64,000 nucleotides of DNA from an uncultured Bacteroidales bacterium (lineage in GTDB: Bacteria; Bacteroidota; Bacteroidia; Bacteroidales; UBA932), in NCBI GenBank assembly GCA_946187865.1, contig CAMHST010000001.1, forward strand, positions 44,070 through 108,069, read 5' to 3'. This document shows positions 1 to 9,082 of this stretch, in pieces. Position 1 is the first letter of the stretch. Each line of letters opens with the position of its first letter. A model generated the notes under the pieces. The model saw nothing but the letters and a program-made list of their open reading frames with translations. It did no database searches and had not been told where the DNA came from. The position numbers and the translations under genes were made by a program.

Positions 1-293
1 GTCCGCACAGGACAGGGCACCCGTCTGCGGAAAGCGCAGTAGGGAGTAATCTTTAGATATCGTAACAGAAAATAACCGCCGCGGGAGGCCTTTCGGGGCC
101 GATTGCACCGCCGGCAAGGGTGAAAACGCGGGGTAAGGGCCCACGACGCTGCATGGCGACATGCCGCGGGTACGGTATCCGGGCCTGCAAGACCAAATAT
201 ACCGGCAGATGAGGACGGCCCGTCCGATGCCGGGGGGTAGGTTGCGAAGATAAATGACAGATTTAAAAACAGAAAGCGGCTTACGGCCCCACC
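1..293 (+). ncRNA. rnpB: RNase P RNA (class A), 5'-truncated by window edge
   Basis: Recognisable RNase P blocks: 'gtccg...acagggcacc', 'agggtgaaaacgcggggtaagggcccac', 'ggcgacatgccgcgggtacggtatccgggcctgcaagaccaaata', 'gatgaggacggcccgtccgatgc...gggggtaggttgcgaagataaatgacag', 3' 'gcggcttacggcccc' then T-run. Confidence 0.88.
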
Positions 294-299
294 ATTTTT

Positions 300-758
300 T
301 TATTCTCCCTTAAGCACGCGGGATACGGCGGCTTCCACATCGGCATATTCATAGCCCCGGGAAAGGGCGAACTTGAGCAGTTTCAGCCGGCACTGCGGGT
401 CTCCCTGCAGGGTGCGGTACTTGGCGGCGATGAGGCGGTCCAGTTTGTCGGCGGCTTTTTCCGGGTCTATCTCTTCCAGGGCGGCCCGGATGGCTTCGTC
501 GGCAATGCCCTTTCCCTTCAGCTGGAAACGGATTTTCACGGCGCCCCAGCCCTGCAGCGAGGATTTCTCCCGGGCGAAGGCCGCGGCATAGCGGGCGTCG
601 TCCACGTACCGCTCCGCCACCAGCTGCGCGACAATGCGCTCTGCGGCATCGGCATTCCCCTCCAGATCTTTCAGGGCTTTCCGGTACATGTCCTGACGGC
701 AGTATTCCGCCCGGGAGCACAGCCGCTGCAGGCGGGACAGACACTTGGCGCTTTCCAT
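300..758 (-). CDS. recX: RecX family regulatory protein
   Basis: 152 aa; ALxxLxxRxYS-like helical repeats, 'VAERYVDDARYAAAFAREKSSLQGWGAVKIRFQLKGKGI' typical of RecX. Confidence 0.88.
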   Translation of the reverse strand: MESAKCLSRLQRLCSRAEYCRQDMYRKALKDLEGNADAAERIVAQLVAERYVDDARYAAAFAREKSSLQGWGAVKIRFQLKGKGIADEAIRAALEEIDPEKAADKLDRLIAAKYRTLQGDPQCRLKLLKFALSRGYEYADVEAAVSRVLKGE

Positions 759-762
759 GGCC

Positions 763-3165
763 TTAGAAATTGAAGCCCAGGGACACGTACGCGCCCACCT
801 TTTTGGTGAGGGAATTCCAGTGGATGTCCAGTTTCAGGGGGCCCACTACCGAATCGTAGGCATATTCCAGGCCAGCCCCGAAAACATGTTCTCCCAGCTC
901 GAAGGTGCCGAAATTGTCGAAATCATAAGCGGCATTGAAAATGGCGCTCACATAATGGCTTTTGCCGAACCCCAGACGGGCGTCCAGCCGGCCGATCATC
1001 ATGTAGTTGCGCCGGAAGGCCCCGCTGGGAATGCCCATGAAGGGCAACTGCTGCTCTACGTAGCGGCCGGCAAAATCACCGCCCATCACGTTGGAGTACA
1101 CGATGGGGACATTCTCTCCCAGGATGTAACGGAGACTGCCCTGCGGGATCAGGGCGAACCGGCCCATAGCCACCGGCATCTTTCCGTCCAGGGATACGAT
1201 GCCGAACAGGCTCCCCTTCTCCGGTGTGAACATCCGGGACACCAGTTCCGCCTTGATTCCGCCCGAGATGCCCCGGGTGGGGAAATACCCGTCGTCCATG
1301 GTCTCCATCCGGCCGTTGACAAAGAAGCTGGGATAGTCCCGGGTCACGGCCGCGGGATCATAGGCGCCCGACTCTTCGGCGGAGAGGATACGCTTGACCC
1401 GGAAATACTGGTTCCGGATACCGGCCTGCAGGTCAAAGGAATACCACTTGAGGTTGGACGCGTAGATCTCCTGGGTGTACTGGGTAAAGTCGATGGAGTA
1501 GATATTGCTCCCGGACAGGAAATTGTTGCGGTCGTTCCAGCGGAAACGGGCCGTGACATTGATGGTTGGCATCTTGGGCGCGTCGTAGGCATAGTGGAAT
1601 TCCAGGAAGGGATTCACGCCGATCCGTCCGGTCAGGTCCAGGGAAGACCCGCGGACGGCGTGCGTGTTGAAGCCCAGATTAACCAGGATGGAAACCAGGT
1701 CTTCTGAATCGGCCCGAAAACCCAGTCCCAGCTGATGCAGAGGTCCCCGCTTGCACAGAATCCGGAGCCGGTAGGGCTCCATGGTTCCGCGAAGCTCATA
1801 GCTCACAAAGTCATAGGTGCCCTGCCCGAAGACCCGCGCGATATCCTCTTCGATGGCCTGTTTGGTGACCACGGCACCAGGCTGTACGGCCAGCTTGGAG
1901 CGGATGAATTCCGCATCGGAGGCGGGCACGCCCACGATATCGATGTCGCCGATGACCACCGGCTTCACGTTCAGGTCTACCGCCTTCGGGGCCTGCAGTT
2001 GCCTCTTGGCGCCGCCCACCTTCTTTTTCACGGCGGCAAGCTCGGCGGCGCTCGCACGGGCGGCACGGAGCCCCCGCTGGTACATGGTATCGATGGCAAC
2101 GTCGTTGAAGCTGAGCATGTCGTACCCCGTAAGGTCCGGATGGATGCGCACGTCCACCGACTGGATATTCCGCTCGAAGGAGTCGTTGGACAGCATGTCT
2201 ATCCCCTGCATCAGGATGTCTCCCAGGTTGTTGATCTTGTCCGCCCCGGGAGAGGAGCCGGAAAGGTCTATGCCGATGACAATGTCGGCGCCCATGTCCC
2301 GGGCGATATCCACAGGGAAATTGTTCCGCATGCCGCCGTCGGCCAGGACCATTCCCTGGGTGCGGACCGGCGTGAACAGGCCGGGGATGGACATGGTGGA
2401 ACGAAGGGCCAGGTTCACGGAGCCGCTGTGCCAGATCTTGGCCTTGCCGGAAGCCATGTCCGTGGCCACGCAGGCGAAGGGAATGGGGAACTTGAAGAAA
2501 TCGGTGGAATCACTGTAGCCTACTGTCCGGGAATTGATGATCTGGCTCACATTCTGCCCGTACACGAAGCCGGAGGGAAGGCTGCCCATGAGGTTGTCTC
2601 CGAGGATCCGGTCTATGGAGCGCGCCTGCTCATCGTCGGCCCGAAGGTGCAGGAAACGGTCTTCCCCGTTGGAAAAAGGCATATCACCCGCCACGAAGGA
2701 TTTGTAATCGTCTGTCCGGTAGTAGAAAGGGATGGATACCAGGAACTTCTCCTTGTACCGGATCCTGGAATAGGGGATGTATTCCCGCTGCACCTTGTCG
2801 CTCAGGGCCATGTCCCAGTTGATGGAATGGATGAGCGTATCCAGATAGGCGGCGTCGTACCCCAGGGCGTACATGCCACCCAGCAGGCCGCCGATGCTGG
2901 TCCCCACCACCATGTCTACCGGAAGGCCATACTCTTCGATGACTTTCAGCGCCCCCACCGTAGCCGCGCCCTTGGCGCCGCCGCCGGACAGGACCAGCGC
3001 CACCGTGGGCCGATGCTTGCGGATCTGGGCCATCCGGTTGCGGATACTGTTCACAGCCTTGGCGTCTTTGGGATCCAGGCCGAAAGTGGAAGAAGAGCGG
3101 TCCTGGGCCAAGGCGGACAAGCCGGCAAGGACAAGACAGGACAGCCAGGTGAGGACTTTTCTCAT
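763..3165 (-). CDS. Patatin-like phospholipase with C-terminal BamA/POTRA-like outer-membrane barrel
   Basis: 'ALVLSGGGAKGAATVGALKVIEE', GTSIGG, 'LADGGMRNNFPVDIARDMGADIVIGIDLS' patatin motifs; C-terminal beta-barrel ending in F. Confidence 0.9.
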   Translation of the reverse strand: MRKVLTWLSCLVLAGLSALAQDRSSSTFGLDPKDAKAVNSIRNRMAQIRKHRPTVALVLSGGGAKGAATVGALKVIEEYGLPVDMVVGTSIGGLLGGMYALGYDAAYLDTLIHSINWDMALSDKVQREYIPYSRIRYKEKFLVSIPFYYRTDDYKSFVAGDMPFSNGEDRFLHLRADDEQARSIDRILGDNLMGSLPSGFVYGQNVSQIINSRTVGYSDSTDFFKFPIPFACVATDMASGKAKIWHSGSVNLALRSTMSIPGLFTPVRTQGMVLADGGMRNNFPVDIARDMGADIVIGIDLSGSSPGADKINNLGDILMQGIDMLSNDSFERNIQSVDVRIHPDLTGYDMLSFNDVAIDTMYQRGLRAARASAAELAAVKKKVGGAKRQLQAPKAVDLNVKPVVIGDIDIVGVPASDAEFIRSKLAVQPGAVVTKQAIEEDIARVFGQGTYDFVSYELRGTMEPYRLRILCKRGPLHQLGLGFRADSEDLVSILVNLGFNTHAVRGSSLDLTGRIGVNPFLEFHYAYDAPKMPTINVTARFRWNDRNNFLSGSNIYSIDFTQYTQEIYASNLKWYSFDLQAGIRNQYFRVKRILSAEESGAYDPAAVTRDYPSFFVNGRMETMDDGYFPTRGISGGIKAELVSRMFTPEKGSLFGIVSLDGKMPVAMGRFALIPQGSLRYILGENVPIVYSNVMGGDFAGRYVEQQLPFMGIPSGAFRRNYMMIGRLDARLGFGKSHYVSAIFNAAYDFDNFGTFELGEHVFGAGLEYAYDSVVGPLKLDIHWNSLTKKVGAYVSLGFNF

Positions 3166-4187
3166 AGTTGCATGTGTTTTCCGGCCAGAAGGCCGCAGGC
3201 GGCGAAAATATCTTCTCCGCGCGAGGCGCGGATGGTGGCGGTGAGCCCGCCCCGGGAAAGGCGGTCCCGGAAGGCTTCCATCTGCGTGTCGCTGGCGGGT
3301 CCCAGGGGGAAATCGGGGATACGGTGGAAACGGATCAGGTTAACGCGGCATTCCAGTCCGGAAAGCAGGCGCAGGAGCGCGTCTGCATGCCGTTTGGTGT
3401 TGTTCCACCCGTCAAAGACCGTGTACTCGAAACTGACCCGGCGCTGCCCGGTGAAATCGTAGCGGCGGATCAGTTCCACCACCGACTCCAGGGGCCACGC
3501 CTTCTCTACGGGCATCATTTCCAGACGCTCCTCCGGGAAGGGATTGTGCAGGCTCACGGCCAGGTGGCAGTGGCTTTCGTCCAGGTATTTTTTCAGGTTG
3601 GGCAGCACGCCGATCGTGGAAAGGGTGATACGCTTGGGACTCCAGGCCAGCCCCCAGGGGGCCGTGAGGATTTCGATCACCTTTTTCACCTGGTCCCAGT
3701 TGTCCAGCGGCTCTCCCATGCCCATGAAGACGGTGTTGGTGAGCTCCGCGGCTTCGTCGATCGCGAAAAACTGCGAAAGGATGTCTGCGGCCGACAGGTT
3801 TCCGTGGAAGCCCTGCCGCCCCGTCATGCAGAACTTGCAGCCCATCTTGCAGCCGGCCTGGGAGCTGACGCAGAGGGTTTTCCGGTCCTGGTCCGGGATC
3901 ATGACCGTCTCTACGGCGTTCAGGGGGTCCTCCCCTACCGGGAACAGGTATTTCCGGGTACCGTCGACCGAAGTCTGGGAGCCCAGGGGGCGGGCCATGC
4001 CCACCTCCCAGTTTTGGGAGAGGGCTTCCCGGCCGGCCTTGGACAGGTTGGTCATTTCCTGCAGCGAATGGGCGCGGCGCACATACAGCCACTGGGCCAT
4101 CTGCTTGCCGGCGAAAGCGGGCAGGCCGGCGTCCAGGGCAATCTCTTTCAGTTCTTCCGGGGTTTTTCCAAGCAGGCGTTGTTTCAT
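3162..4187 (-). CDS. rlmN: 23S rRNA (adenine2503-C2)-methyltransferase RlmN (radical SAM)
   Basis: CxxxCxxC motif 'CKMGCKFCMTGRQGF', 'TNTVFMGMGEPLDNW'; start set to internal Met 'MKQRLLGKTPEEL'. Confidence 0.93.
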   Translation of the reverse strand: MKQRLLGKTPEELKEIALDAGLPAFAGKQMAQWLYVRRAHSLQEMTNLSKAGREALSQNWEVGMARPLGSQTSVDGTRKYLFPVGEDPLNAVETVMIPDQDRKTLCVSSQAGCKMGCKFCMTGRQGFHGNLSAADILSQFFAIDEAAELTNTVFMGMGEPLDNWDQVKKVIEILTAPWGLAWSPKRITLSTIGVLPNLKKYLDESHCHLAVSLHNPFPEERLEMMPVEKAWPLESVVELIRRYDFTGQRRVSFEYTVFDGWNNTKRHADALLRLLSGLECRVNLIRFHRIPDFPLGPASDTQMEAFRDRLSRGGLTATIRASRGEDIFAACGLLAGKHMQL

Positions 4188-4263
4188 GGACTCACTCTTT
4201 TCCTTCGCACAAAAATAATAATAAATATCCAATGAAAAAATTCTGAATAACCGAGTTTTTGAT

Positions 4264-4271
4264 TAACTTTG
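4264..4271 (+). promoter_or_regulatory. Bacteroidetes -7 element TAACTTTG upstream of recA
   Basis: Exact TAnnTTTG match about 50 bp before the recA start. Confidence 0.6.
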
Positions 4272-4321
4272 TCTTTCAGCGGTAAAGGATGCCCGCGCAA
4301 AACTTTTAACTAAAACAGATT

Positions 4322-5356
4322 ATGGCAAAAGCAGCAGAAGAAATGACCGAAGCCCAGGTAAACGCAGCCAAACTCAAGGCCCTGCAGGCTACGATCGACA
4401 AGATTGAGAAAGATTACGGGAAAGGAACCATCATGAAGCTGGGAGACCAGCCGGAATGGGATGCCTCTCAGGTCATCCCCAGCGGTTCCATCTCCCTGGA
4501 CCATGCGCTGGGCATCGGCGGATACCCCAAAGGCCGCATCATCGAGATCTACGGTCCGGAATCCTCCGGTAAAACCACCCTGGCCATCCACGCCATCGCC
4601 CAGGCCCAGAAAGGCGGGGGCATCGCCGCCATCATCGACGCAGAACACGCGTTCGACCGCAGCTATGCCAAAGCCCTGGGCGTGAATCTGGACACCCTCC
4701 TCATTTCCCAGCCGGACAACGGGGAACAGGCCCTGGAAATCGCCGACAACCTTATCCGCAGCGGCGCCGTGGACATTGTGGTGATAGACTCCGTGGCCGC
4801 CCTTACCCCCAAGGCGGAGATCGAAGGAGAGATGGGAGAGAACAAAGTCGGCCTGCAGGCCCGCCTGATGTCCCAGGCCCTGCGCAAACTGACGGCCAAC
4901 ATCTCCAAGACCGGCACCTGCTGCATCTTCATCAACCAGCTGCGTGAGAAGATCGGCATCATGTTCGGCAACCCGGAAACCACCACCGGCGGCAATGCGC
5001 TCAAGTTCTACGCTTCCGTCCGGCTGGATATCCGCCGCACCACCCAGATCAAAGACGGCGACGACGCCCTGGGCAACCACGTGAAGGTAAAGGTGGTCAA
5101 GAACAAGATGGCTCCGCCCTTCAAGAAAGCGGAATTCGACATTGTCTTCGGCGAGGGCATTTCGCGCAGCGGAGAAATCGTGGACCTGGGCGTAGAGCTG
5201 GGCATTATCCAGAAGTCCGGTTCCTGGTTCAGCTATAACGACAGCAAACTGGCCCAAGGCCGGGAAGCCACCAAAAAGCTTATGCTGGACAATCCGGAAC
5301 TCGCAGAGGAAATCGAAGGCAAGATCCGGGAAGCCATGAGCAAAATCCAGGACTAA
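4322..5356 (+). CDS. recA: Recombinase RecA
   Basis: '[20 protein letters not shown]', '[36 protein letters not shown]'. Confidence 0.98.
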   Translation: MAKAAEEMTEAQVNAAKLKALQATIDKIEKDYGKGTIMKLGDQPEWDASQVIPSGSISLDHALGIGGYPKGRIIEIYGPESSGKTTLAIHAIAQAQKGGGIAAIIDAEHAFDRSYAKALGVNLDTLLISQPDNGEQALEIADNLIRSGAVDIVVIDSVAALTPKAEIEGEMGENKVGLQARLMSQALRKLTANISKTGTCCIFINQLREKIGIMFGNPETTTGGNALKFYASVRLDIRRTTQIKDGDDALGNHVKVKVVKNKMAPPFKKAEFDIVFGEGISRSGEIVDLGVELGIIQKSGSWFSYNDSKLAQGREATKKLMLDNPELAEEIEGKIREAMSKIQD

Positions 5357-5441
5357 GGTGCCGTTGCACCCCCATCAAGAGGCAGACCTTCCGGGCCTGC
5401 CTCTTTGTTTGTGTCCCGTAAGCCGCCAGGCCGGTGTTGGT

Positions 5442-5542
5442 CGTGACTTCCGCGCCGTCACTTTTGGCCGATTTTGCGGGCGCCGATGTCAGCCGTGACT
5501 TCCGCGCCGTCACTTTTGGCCGTTTTTGCGGGGGCCGATGTC
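5442..5542. repeat. Two-copy tandem duplication, period 52 bp
   Basis: CGTGACTTCCGCGCCGTCACTTTTGGCCG(A/T)TTTTGCGGG(C/G)GCCGATGTC at 5442 and 5494; 47/49 identical. Confidence 0.9.
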
Positions 5543-6661
5543 GGACAGGGGTGCAATGAGGCAGAGCGACAGGCGGGCGGCGTGATCTTCCGAGAGTACG
5601 CCGGCTTTCCGGAGGCCTTCTACCGTACAGGCTTCTGCCCGGTTATGCTGGCGGTACAGGACGATACCGTGGGCTTCGGCCTTGGAGATATACGGGTGGC
5701 GGGCCAATTCCGCCTCCGGAAGGGTCCAGAGCGGGTATGGAGCCGGCGGAGAACAGCTGATCAGGTCGCTCAGGCCGTCGTATTTTTCCCGGTCGAAGCG
5801 ATAGATTTCCAGCAGCTGCTCCGGATGCGAATACCCGCCCAGCTCTTCCCGGTAGCTGATCATTTTGGCGGCAAACCAGGGGCCGATACCAGGAAGGGTT
5901 ACCAGCGCGGCGCTGTCGGCCCGGTTGATGTCGATTTTGGGGATGTCGATGTAGGGCGCCAGCCGCTCATACACGGAATCGGCCACCACGTACGACTTGG
6001 CAAAATCCGTCTTTCTGCGGAAGCGGCCGCCCTTTTCCCGATAGCGGACGATGGAGAGCGCCTGCTTTTCAGAGAACCCCAGCCGCTGCAAGTCCTCCGC
6101 CGAGACCGTATTGGGGTTGAACCGGAAGTTCTCCACCCGGCGTGGCTGCGCCTTCTCCCGCACCGCCCGGACCGCCGCCGAATGCACCGCATTCTTCCGC
6201 ACCACCACCGCACCGGCCTTCTTGCTTCGTCCGGCTTCGGCGTTGTTTCCAAGGGCATCAACCTTTTTGCTTCGTCCGGCTTCGGAGATGCCGCCAGGGG
6301 CATCGGCCTTCTTTTTTGCCCCTGGAGGCATCTCTGAAGCCCTATCACCTGAAGCCCTATCACCTGAAACCCTGTCAGCAACCACCGGATCTTCGGATGC
6401 AATGAAAGAGGCCGATGCATCCGACGATTCCGCGGCTTCCGGAGAGAAATCGGCCTCCCGGAGGATTTCTTCGGCCAGGGCACGGTCTATCACATACACC
6501 GTGTCCGGCCGGTCCCGGTTGGCCTGGATACGCATTACCGCAGCTTTGTGCACGAACAAAGCCACTTCATAACCGATAATCAGGAATACCAGGGCGATGG
6601 CGCCCGTTACGAAACTGCCGTGAAGGCTACTCCCCTTCCGTTTGTCCTTCCCCTCTTTCAT
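5510..6661 (-). CDS. Helix-hairpin-helix (ComEA-like) DNA-binding protein with N-terminal TM and low-complexity linker
   Basis: Several HhH motifs ('NPNTVSAEDLQRLGFSEKQALSIVRYREKGGRF', 'INRADSAALVTLPGIGPWFAAKMISYREELGGY'). Confidence 0.85.
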   Translation of the reverse strand: MKEGKDKRKGSSLHGSFVTGAIALVFLIIGYEVALFVHKAAVMRIQANRDRPDTVYVIDRALAEEILREADFSPEAAESSDASASFIASEDPVVADRVSGDRASGDRASEMPPGAKKKADAPGGISEAGRSKKVDALGNNAEAGRSKKAGAVVVRKNAVHSAAVRAVREKAQPRRVENFRFNPNTVSAEDLQRLGFSEKQALSIVRYREKGGRFRRKTDFAKSYVVADSVYERLAPYIDIPKIDINRADSAALVTLPGIGPWFAAKMISYREELGGYSHPEQLLEIYRFDREKYDGLSDLISCSPPAPYPLWTLPEAELARHPYISKAEAHGIVLYRQHNRAEACTVEGLRKAGVLSEDHAARLSLCLIAPLSDIGPRKNGQK

Positions 6662-7361
6662 ACCGCCTCTTTTTTTCCGATTTCACCGGCTCTGCGCCGG
6701 CCACTACAATGACAATTTCCCCTTTGGGTTCATGCTCCCGGAACCAGTCCGCCACTTCCTGGAGGGTGCCCCGGCGGTGCTCCTCGTGCACCTTGGAGAT
6801 TTCCCGCGCCACCGAACAGCGGCGCTCCCCGCCGAAGTGTTCCGAGAGCTGCTCCAGCGTTTTCACCAGCCGGTAGGGCGACTCGTAAAAGACCATCGTC
6901 CGGGTTTCCGCGGACAGCTGCTGCAGGAGCGTCTGGCGGCCCTTTTTCTGGGGCAGGAAGCCTTCGAAGCAGAAACGGTCACAGGGAAGGCCGGAAGACA
7001 CCAGCGCCGGGATGCAGGCCGTTGCCCCAGGAAGCGTCTGGACCTCAATGCCTTCTTCCGCGCAAGTGCGCACCAGCAAGAAACCGGGGTCCGAAATGCC
7101 CGGCGTGCCGGCATCGCTGATCAGGGCCACGTTGAGCCCGCCCAGGATGCGCTCTTTGATGAGCTGGACCGTCTGGTGCTCGTTGAATTTGTGATGGCTC
7201 TGCAGACGGGCCTGGATGCCGTAATGATGCAGCAGCACCGAACTGGTGCGGGTGTCCTCCGCCAGCACCAGATCCGCCTCCCGAAGCACCTGAACGGCCC
7301 GGTAAGTCATGTCTTCCAGATTCCCCACCGGTGTGGGGACGATATAAAGTTTCCCTGCCAT
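6627..7361 (-). CDS. rsmI: 16S rRNA (cytidine1402-2'-O)-methyltransferase RsmI
   Basis: 'LYIVPTPVGNLEDMTYRAVQVLREADLVLAEDTR', 'ALISDAGTPGISDPG'. Confidence 0.95.
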   Translation of the reverse strand: MAGKLYIVPTPVGNLEDMTYRAVQVLREADLVLAEDTRTSSVLLHHYGIQARLQSHHKFNEHQTVQLIKERILGGLNVALISDAGTPGISDPGFLLVRTCAEEGIEVQTLPGATACIPALVSSGLPCDRFCFEGFLPQKKGRQTLLQQLSAETRTMVFYESPYRLVKTLEQLSEHFGGERRCSVAREISKVHEEHRRGTLQEVADWFREHEPKGEIVIVVAGAEPVKSEKKRRYERGEGQTEGE

Positions 7362-8050
7362 CAGCCCAGCTTTTTGCGGACAGCCATCATGAAACTGTAC
7401 ACCACATCCGAATGCAGGTTCCAGTCCGGGAAGTGCCTCCGGATATAGTCCACGGCCTGGTCCAGGGTGGTGAGCTCGTTCAGTTCCCGGATGGTGTTGT
7501 CGTACAGGGTGAAGTCTTCCTTGAACAGCGTGCCGATAAAAAGGGCCCGGTCGTACAGGGAGATGCCGCTGCGGATGTTTTTCACCTGCAGGCCAGGACG
7601 GTCTTTCCGCCAGGGAAGGTCTGCCGTGTCGTCCGGTTCAAGGGGCGCGGGAGCTTCTTCCTCCGCAGGAACATCGGCCGCAGGGACATCCCCCGCAGGC
7701 ACCTCCACCGGAGCCTCTTCCGGTACGGACAAAACCTCCGGGCCGAACGCTTCCCCGTCCATCTCAACGTCCGTGAAATCCACCGGCGCAGCGTCCTGCA
7801 CGGCAGCCTCTACAGGAACGTCCCCGGCCGATGCCTCCTCCACGGCGGCCTCGTCCACCGGCGCGAAATCCACTGGAGGAAGATCCATCGGCGGCATGTC
7901 CGCTTCCGGGATATCGGCCTCCGGGACATCCGCCTCCTGCGCCTCCGCCTTCCAGGCCGACAGCTTCTCCTCCAAGGCCGCTACACGCTCTTTGAGCAGG
8001 GCGAGCTCCGCCTCGCATTCTTGCAAAAAATCTGTATGAGTTTTGTCCAT
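7361..8050 (-). CDS. Hypothetical protein with coiled-coil N-terminus and acidic Pro/Ala/Asp repeat linker
   Basis: Open frame overlapping the rsmI start region; 'EADVPEADIPEADMPPMDLPPVDFAPVDEA...' repeats. Confidence 0.7.
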   Translation of the reverse strand: MDKTHTDFLQECEAELALLKERVAALEEKLSAWKAEAQEADVPEADIPEADMPPMDLPPVDFAPVDEAAVEEASAGDVPVEAAVQDAAPVDFTDVEMDGEAFGPEVLSVPEEAPVEVPAGDVPAADVPAEEEAPAPLEPDDTADLPWRKDRPGLQVKNIRSGISLYDRALFIGTLFKEDFTLYDNTIRELNELTTLDQAVDYIRRHFPDWNLHSDVVYSFMMAVRKKLG

Positions 8051-8057
8051 AAATGAC

Positions 8058-8065
8058 TATATTTG
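8058..8065 (+). promoter_or_regulatory. -7 element TATATTTG upstream of tdk
   Basis: Exact TAnnTTTG match 28 bp before ATG 8093. Confidence 0.6.
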
Positions 8066-8092
8066 CATTCAAGCACCAACAAAGTTACGGAA

Positions 8093-8671
8093 ATGTTTTT
8101 GGAAAATGCAAAAAAAGCGGGCTGCATCGAAGTGATTTGCGGCTCCATGTTCTCCGGCAAAACGGAGGAACTGATCCGGAGGCTCAAAAGGGCCCAGTTC
8201 GCCAAACAGAAAATCGCCACTTTCAAACCCACGATAGACAAGCGCTACTCAGATCTGGACGTTGTCTCGCACGACTCCCACAGCATTTCCTGTACGCCTA
8301 TCAAATCCCCGTCCCGGATGCTCCAGATAGACCCTGACGTGCAGGTGGTGGGCATCGACGAAGCCCAGTTCTTCGACGAGAGCATCATCCCCGTATGCCA
8401 GGAACTGGCAAACCGGGGCGTCCGCGTGATCATCGCCGGACTGGACACGGATTACCTGGGCAAGCCCTTCGGCCCCATGCCCGGGCTGATGGCCATCGCG
8501 GAGGATGTGCAGAAGGTACACGCCATCTGCGTACGCTGCGGTTCCCTGGCCAACCATTCCCATCGGCTCTCCGCCTCCAAGAAACTGGTGGTGCTGGGAG
8601 AGAAAGACACCTATGAGCCCCTGTGCCGGGAATGCTACCAAAAAGCCCTTGCAGAAGATGCGCAGCAATAA
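8093..8671 (+). CDS. tdk: Thymidine kinase
   Basis: '[18 protein letters not shown]', '[11 protein letters not shown]', C-terminal CxxC zinc sites; start moved to MFLENAKK. Confidence 0.95.
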   Translation: MFLENAKKAGCIEVICGSMFSGKTEELIRRLKRAQFAKQKIATFKPTIDKRYSDLDVVSHDSHSISCTPIKSPSRMLQIDPDVQVVGIDEAQFFDESIIPVCQELANRGVRVIIAGLDTDYLGKPFGPMPGLMAIAEDVQKVHAICVRCGSLANHSHRLSASKKLVVLGEKDTYEPLCRECYQKALAEDAQQ

Positions 8672-9056
8672 GAACCTGTCGGCAGAAGACCTCCCCGTCT
8701 ATCAGGGAGAATACAACGAGGACAAACTCTGGAAAAAAGTGGGCAAGATCGCCAAAAAGGCCGGCATCAAGCTCATCTACTACGTCCTGCTGCTGTATTA
8801 TGTCCTCAAAGACCCTTCCACCCCCGCCCGCTACCGCATGGTCATCATGGGAGCCCTGGGCTATTTCATCCTCCCGGCCGATGTAATCCCGGACCTGCTC
8901 CCCTTTGCGGGCATGGCCGACGACTGGGCCGCCCTGATTGCGGCCGTCAGCTTTGTGGCATCGGCCATCACCCCCGCCATCAAGGAAAAGGCCAAGGCGC
9001 AGCTGCGCGCCTGGTTCGGGGATTATGACGATTCCCAGCTGGGGGAAATGGCTTGA
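8658..9056 (+). CDS. YkvA family protein (DUF1232)
   Basis: '[43 protein letters not shown]' hallmark; overlaps the tdk 3' end. Confidence 0.88.
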   Translation: MRSNKNLSAEDLPVYQGEYNEDKLWKKVGKIAKKAGIKLIYYVLLLYYVLKDPSTPARYRMVIMGALGYFILPADVIPDLLPFAGMADDWAALIAAVSFVASAITPAIKEKAKAQLRAWFGDYDDSQLGEMA

Positions 9057-9082
9057 AACCAAACCAACAACCAATAACTGAC

